Positions 60,457 through 64,000 of a stretch of 64,000 nucleotides of DNA are shown here, one piece after another; the stretch's first letter is position 1; each line of letters begins with the position of its first letter. The notes beneath the pieces were generated by a model that saw only the letters and a list, made by a program, of their open reading frames with translations, was not told the origin of the DNA and did no database searches. The stretch lies in contig JAEWQH010000117.1 of NCBI GenBank assembly GCA_023399275.1, positions 1 to 64,000 of the forward strand, in the 5' to 3' direction. The DNA is from Bacillota bacterium (lineage in GTDB: Bacteria > Bacillota > Clostridia > Christensenellales > CAG-138). The translations under genes and the position numbers were made by a program.

Positions 60457-61746
60457 GTGAAACACTATTCAGTCGCCCTGTTGGGCTTTGGAACAGTTGG
60501 CAGCGGCGTTTACCGCATCATCAGCGAAAACGGCGCGCAGATCACACACCGCGAGAGCATCGAGCTCTCCGTTGGCCGCATACTGGTGCGCGACTTTGAG
60601 CATGAGCCGAATTTGAACCTGGCGCCGCGCGCGCGCTTCACTACTTCGTTTGATGAAATCCTTGCAGACCCCGCGATCGACATCGTGGTCGAGTGCATGG
60701 GCGGCATCGAACCGGCCAGGAGCTTCATCCTCCGCGCACTCGGGGCGGGAAAGACGGTCGTCACGTCCAACAAAGAGGTCATGAGCAAGAACTGGCCTGC
60801 GTTTGAACGGGCCGCCAAGCAGACCGGCGCAGGGCTTTATCTGGAGGCGACGGTCGGCGGCGGCATCCCGATCATTCGCACGATTCTCGACTCCATGCAG
60901 GCAAACAACATCACCCGCGTGATGGGCATCATCAACGGCACGACGAACTATATCCTCACGCAGATGACCGAGCACGGCCAGAGCTTTGCAGATGCGCTCA
61001 AGGATGCGCAGGCGCTCGGTTATGCGGAGGCTGACCCCACGGCGGATGTGGAGGGCTATGACGCGATGTATAAGCTCTCGATCCTCTCGTCCATGGCGTT
61101 TCATGCGCATATGCCCATCGATGTGATCTACCGCGAAGGGATCACAAAGCTGACCAAGGCAGACTTTGAAACCGCGCAGCTGCTCGATTACCGCATCAAG
61201 CTGCTGGCCATCGGCAAGAAAAACGGCAATCGAATCGAAGTGCGCGTGCATCCCACGATGATCCCGGTTACGCACCCGCTCGCGAGCGTACGCGGCGTGT
61301 TCAACGCGATCTTCCTCACGGGGCACGCGGTAGACGACGTGATGCTCTACGGCCGCGGCGCGGGTTGCATGCCGACCGCGAGCGCGGTGGTAAGCGATAT
61401 CGTATACGCCTGCCACCATGAGAAGCAGCATAAATACATGACCTTTGTCAACGAGGAGCACATCAGCAGCGAAATCGAGTTGGTGAAGGACTTTCAGTGC
61501 ATCTACTGCATCCGCCTGCATGTGGCCGACAGGCCGGGCACGATGGCCGCGATTGCGGCGGCGTTTGCTGAGCAGGGCGTGTCGCTCAAGAGCGTTATCC
61601 AATTGGGGGTAAATGACGGCGTCTCTTCGCATATCACGTTTCTGACGCATACGGCGAGCGAGTTCGGCGTGCGCGAAGCACTCAAGAAGATCGAAGCGCT
61701 TTCGTGCGTGAGCGCAGTGGAGAGCGTTATCCGCGCAGAAGAGTAA
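60457..61746 (+). CDS. hom: Homoserine dehydrogenase
   Basis: 429 residues from a GTG with AGGAGG upstream. An NAD(P)-binding GFGTVGSGV (near 10), the catalytic block around NKEVMSKNWPAF, GGIPIIRTILDS and INGTTNYILTQM, and a C-terminal ACT domain (about 350-429) for threonine feedback. Makes homoserine from aspartate semialdehyde, for threonine and methionine. Not fused to aspartokinase. Confidence 0.96.
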   Translation: MKHYSVALLGFGTVGSGVYRIISENGAQITHRESIELSVGRILVRDFEHEPNLNLAPRARFTTSFDEILADPAIDIVVECMGGIEPARSFILRALGAGKTVVTSNKEVMSKNWPAFERAAKQTGAGLYLEATVGGGIPIIRTILDSMQANNITRVMGIINGTTNYILTQMTEHGQSFADALKDAQALGYAEADPTADVEGYDAMYKLSILSSMAFHAHMPIDVIYREGITKLTKADFETAQLLDYRIKLLAIGKKNGNRIEVRVHPTMIPVTHPLASVRGVFNAIFLTGHAVDDVMLYGRGAGCMPTASAVVSDIVYACHHEKQHKYMTFVNEEHISSEIELVKDFQCIYCIRLHVADRPGTMAAIAAAFAEQGVSLKSVIQLGVNDGVSSHITFLTHTASEFGVREALKKIEALSCVSAVESVIRAEE

Positions 61747-61768
61747 CTGCGGATTGTGGAAATAACAC

Positions 61769-61797
61769 TTGCAATGAACGGCTGGCTTCGCTATAAT
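61769..61797 (+). promoter_or_regulatory. Promoter of tRNA-Thr
   Basis: TTGCAA, a 17-bp spacer and TATAAT (61792-61797), 14 nt before the tRNA. Confidence 0.8.
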
Positions 61798-61810
61798 GTT
61801 CGTTGCGAGC

Positions 61811-61886
61811 GCTGATGTAGCTCAGTCGGTAGAGCACCTCATTGGTAATGAGGAGGTAGGCAGTTCGAATCTGCTCATCAGCTCCA
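61811..61886 (+). tRNA. tRNA-Thr (GGT)
   Basis: 76 nt. Anticodon loop TTGGTAA, acceptor GCTGATG with CATCAGC, CCA encoded. Confidence 0.96.
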
Positions 61887-61893
61887 AAGAGAG

Positions 61894-61925
61894 AATGCAT
61901 CCCCATCACGGGGGTGCATTTTTGC
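61894..61925 (+). terminator. Terminator after tRNA-Thr
   Basis: AATGCATCCCC pairs with GGGGTGCATT (one G-U), then TTTTT. Confidence 0.85.
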
Positions 61926-62097
61926 TTGGATTATATGGCCAAAGCGAGCCGATCATCAGGCGGCACCGGCAGTTCCGCTCATAAAAGTAAGGATGCATGC
62001 GTCCGATTGGCAGGCGCATCGGTGCGCCGTAAAGCCGCGAGAAAGCGGGAGGCGCGGCAGCCCGGGAATCTTCCGCCGTAACGCGGGGGCACTTCCC
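61926..62097. other. GC-rich structured intergenic stretch
   Basis: No gene. Contains several self-complementary blocks (GATGC/GCATGC, CCGCG-rich arms) that could fold on either strand. No known RNA family is recognised. Confidence 0.35.
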
Positions 62098-62118
62098 AAA
62101 AGCCGGCCTCCGGCTTTA
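62098..62118 (-). terminator. Terminator at the DUF4405 stop codon
   Basis: AAAGCCGG-AGG-CCGGCTTTT on the minus strand overlaps the TAA stop and is followed by few T. A stop codon inside the stem is unusual but seen in compact units. Confidence 0.65.
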
Positions 62119-63096
62119 ATCCTGCAGGATATCCGCCTGCAAATCGATTTCCGGCAACGTCGCAGACACGGGCTCGTCGGGATCATGCTTCTTTTTTCTG
62201 CCGGCGAGCCGCAGCACCCCGTATGTTGCCGCCGCAAAGAACGAGATGATTCCGGTATACTGCGCAATCAACAGCAACGCGCTTTCGGAGTCCTCCTCGC
62301 CTCGGCCTTCCTCTTGTCCTTCGCCTCCGTTTTGACCGTCACCCCGGCCTTGACCACGTCCGCCGCCAAACGCGCCATCCGCGCCGCTCTGCGGCAGAGA
62401 ACCGTTGTCCTGCGAGAACTCCGGCAGTTCGCTGATATCGCTCGGTAGCGCCCCAGAGGAGCCATCCAGCGCGGGCGCACCGCTCGGTTCAAAATCCCCG
62501 CGCGAAAACTGCGCGGCTTGCAGCGGTGCGGTGAGCAGGCTGGCAAAGCTTGAGGTGACCAGGCTGTATCCGCCAAAGCCGACGATGCACGCAAGCACGA
62601 CTGCAAGCGCAGCCCGGATCGCAACGGGAACGCTCTTTCGAAACAGCCGGCCAACGAGAGGATCCGCGTGCAGCCCCAAATGCACGCCCGTCAGAATGAC
62701 GGCGAGTGCCGATGCGAAGTTGTGCAGCGCCCTGTAGTTGCCGCTGATGCGGACCTGGAACACAACCTTGCTGATGAGCACGCCGGATATGCCGACAGTA
62801 ATGAACGAAAGCAGCAACAGCGTATCGACGATATAACGCGCACGCACCAGCCCCGGCGTATTCTTGGCAAACACGCCGCGCATCGTAGCGCCGGCTTTGC
62901 GTGCGCCAACGAGCAGATGAATGACAAGCAGGCCGATCAGCGCGAGCCCGCCCACTTCATGGAACGACAAGCTGATCACCTGTTTTTGATACATGAGCGT
63001 CAAAAGCACAAGCATGACGGCATCCAGCGCGAGCCTGAGCGTGCGAGCCCGCCCTGCGCCGGGGTGCCTTGGTCGTGGTGTATCCATATAGAGCAT
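62116..63096 (-). CDS. DUF4405 membrane protein with a low-complexity loop
   Basis: About 326 residues from the ATG at 63096 (AGGAGG 3 nt upstream; ATG at 63087 also possible). Five membrane segments with histidines such as LSFHEVGG and IHLLVG, YRALHNFASALAVILTGVHLGLHAD, spaced like haem-binding cytochrome b or ferric-reductase-like proteins. A long extracytoplasmic linker is very acidic and Gly-rich (GGGRGQGRGDGQNGGEGQ). A C-terminal helix and a basic tail follow. Function unknown; related genes sit beside FMN-binding electron-transfer proteins. Confidence 0.8.
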   Translation of the reverse strand: MLYMDTPRPRHPGAGRARTLRLALDAVMLVLLTLMYQKQVISLSFHEVGGLALIGLLVIHLLVGARKAGATMRGVFAKNTPGLVRARYIVDTLLLLSFITVGISGVLISKVVFQVRISGNYRALHNFASALAVILTGVHLGLHADPLVGRLFRKSVPVAIRAALAVVLACIVGFGGYSLVTSSFASLLTAPLQAAQFSRGDFEPSGAPALDGSSGALPSDISELPEFSQDNGSLPQSGADGAFGGGRGQGRGDGQNGGEGQEEGRGEEDSESALLLIAQYTGIISFFAAATYGVLRLAGRKKKHDPDEPVSATLPEIDLQADILQD

Positions 63097-63167
63097 GCGC
63101 CTCCTGTGGTGGATATAAAAAGCATACGCATAAATATGGCAGGCGGCGCGGAGCAAAAAAGGCGAGA

Positions 63168-63222
63168 TTTTGACAGATTACAGCAAAAAACCGCACATTC
63201 CTGTGCGGCCGTTCTGTCAAAA
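63168..63222. repeat. Nested inverted repeats upstream of the DUF4405 gene
   Basis: TTTTGACAG (63168-63176) and its complement CTGTCAAAA (63214-63222) enclose the CCGCAC/GTGCGG hairpin. Each outer arm also reads as TTGACA on one strand. Confidence 0.5.
63185..63208 (-). terminator. Terminator downstream of the ketopantoate-reductase-like gene
   Basis: CCGCAC-AGGAAT-GTGCGG on the minus strand, then TTTTTT. It is 280 nt past the stop, so the 3' UTR is long, unless another unseen gene ends here. Confidence 0.75.
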
Positions 63223-63487
63223 AGCCTGTTCTTGCGAACCCGAATGAAATTCTTTGCATCCATCAGGAATGAAGCAAACAAGAGATGCGATGAAACAAAA
63301 AAGATTGATCGCAAAAAACCGAGCGGTGTTTGCGTTTATCATGGCACAGACCAGGCAGCGGAGCGGCCCGAATGGATTTTGGATGGGTCTGCAAAAAGGA
63401 CGCGAAGATGCAACCGCTACCCCAGAACCGTGCAGCGATTGCGAGCCGCACGCATGGCAAGGCCTTGCAGAATCACTCGCATGCGAT
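63209..63487. other. Stretch without a supported gene
   Basis: I see no RNA gene or clear CDS. A plus-strand frame opening near 63269 runs to the window edge but passes antisense through the next gene and lacks a typical ribosome site. Confidence 0.4.
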
Positions 63488-64000
63488 TCATATGTTTTCT
63501 CGTCCCTTTACAGCGGAGGGCTTTCCATCGTACAACCGGTGCAGCGTTTCCCATTCCGGTGCAGCGGCGCGCAGCGCATCGAAGGCAGGCATGGAATAAC
63601 CCGGCGCGTCTTCCCGAAGCCTGTGAAAAGCCGCGTCAAGCCCCTCCATCTCGGTAACGGCGTGGCGGCAGTGGTCGGATGCCGCCAACTCACCCACGGC
63701 GGTTTTGGCCATAAGCCCAAGCAGCGCGGACATGAAAGCGCGCTTCCCGCCGGACGCATAATACGCCTCATCTCCATCGGGCAACACGGGAATATCCAGC
63801 ACGCGCAAAAGGCCGCAGGCTTCTCCCGCCGCGTCCAGCACCAGCCTGCGCTGAGACCGGGTTGTTTTTCGCAGGTCACAATCCACGGCATAGCACAGAT
63901 ACGCCACCGGCAGGATCAGCGTCAGATGCGTCTTATACCAGCCGTCCATATCCCGCACCCAGGTCAGGCGGTACTTTGTCCCCGCAAACAGGGTGGTGAT
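63488..64000 (-). CDS. Ketopantoate-reductase-like (ApbA/PanE C-terminal domain) protein, 5' end missing
   Basis: The last 170 codons lie in the window; the N-terminal NADP-binding domain is off the right edge. The visible part has the ApbA C-terminal-domain look: TWVRDMDGWYKTHLTLILPVAY, helical and with a DAPGYSMPAFDALRAAA segment. ApbA/PanE reduces ketopantoate to pantoate, one step upstream of pantothenate; many paralogues have other substrates, so PanE activity is not shown. Its stop is 280 nt before a terminator. Confidence 0.65.
   Translation of the reverse strand: MTTLFAGTKYRLTWVRDMDGWYKTHLTLILPVAYLCYAVDCDLRKTTRSQRRLVLDAAGEACGLLRVLDIPVLPDGDEAYYASGGKRAFMSALLGLMAKTAVGELAASDHCRHAVTEMEGLDAAFHRLREDAPGYSMPAFDALRAAAPEWETLHRLYDGKPSAVKGRENI

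Noticed and set aside
63269..64000. Plus-strand frame open to the right edge
   Set aside because: Mostly antisense to the ketopantoate-reductase-like gene; its start is weak and the translated product resembles nothing.
1..64000. CRISPR array, insertion sequence or integrated phage
   Set aside because: No regularly spaced repeats, transposase, integrase or phage structural genes are seen; the RinA-like gene stands alone.

Overview
The window looks like chromosome from a GC-rich anaerobic member of the Clostridia (Bacillota); this is inferred from gene content, not from a marker phylogeny. Gram-positive signs are a class B-type sortase, a LytR-CpsA-Psr protein, PHP-type CpsB and CpsD-type capsule regulators, Sec and lipoprotein signals, and sigma-A promoters with clean 17-bp spacers. 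Anaerobic signs are an [FeFe]-hydrogenase-like iron-sulfur protein and a B12-dependent ribonucleotide reductase under paired NrdR boxes. I see no insertion sequence, prophage or CRISPR array; this is core and metabolic DNA.

Layout. 1-1.2 kb: a partial hydrogenase-like protein and a 2Fe-2S partner behind a near-perfect promoter. 1.3-10.6 kb (minus): an exopolysaccharide operon that starts with a LoaP-type (specialised NusG) antiterminator, then LCP protein, secreted protein, Wzz-like chain-length protein, CpsD-like kinase, CpsB-like phosphatase, GlmS and a nucleotide-sugar dehydratase. At least three intrinsic terminators lie in or before it (before loaP, wzz and glmS), and two leaders share a sequence motif. 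10.9-14.4 kb and 47.0-50.3 kb: two paralogous pairs of a repeat-containing lipoprotein with a polytopic membrane protein. 14.6-21.5 kb: ABC exporter, birA-bioY, a metallopeptidase, an orphan HTH protein, an acyltransferase-like protein and a DUF975 protein. 21.5-27.4 kb: glgB-glgC-glgD-glgA for glycogen synthesis. 27.7-46 kb: carriers, an AlaX-type editing protein, acetyltransferase, DUF4349 lipoprotein, sortase, an operon of GH20 hexosaminidase, nitroreductase, DUF2284 and acetate-family kinase, a PIG-L deacetylase, a sugar symporter, dapF with a ModE-like regulator, and nrdJ. 51.4-54.2 kb (minus): rpmB, trmL, a WYL regulator and an aldo/keto reductase. 54.4-57.7 kb (plus): a cyclophilin, then a MarR regulator with a serine-palmitoyltransferase-like enzyme and an SDR. 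58.2-64 kb: a five-tRNA operon, an ECF S-component fused to a type II pantothenate kinase, homoserine dehydrogenase, tRNA-Thr, a DUF4405 membrane protein and a partial ketopantoate-reductase-like gene.

Three systems stand out. First, the LoaP polysaccharide operon, where repeated leader elements and internal terminators suggest processive antitermination. Second, the transporter-kinase fusion, which could couple pantothenate uptake to phosphorylation. Third, the MarR/SPT-like/SDR cassette, which resembles the first two steps of sphingoid-base synthesis and is unexpected in this lineage. Two genes (srtB and an unknown gene at 42.3 kb) appear to be read from leaderless transcripts with identical promoter-to-ATG geometry.
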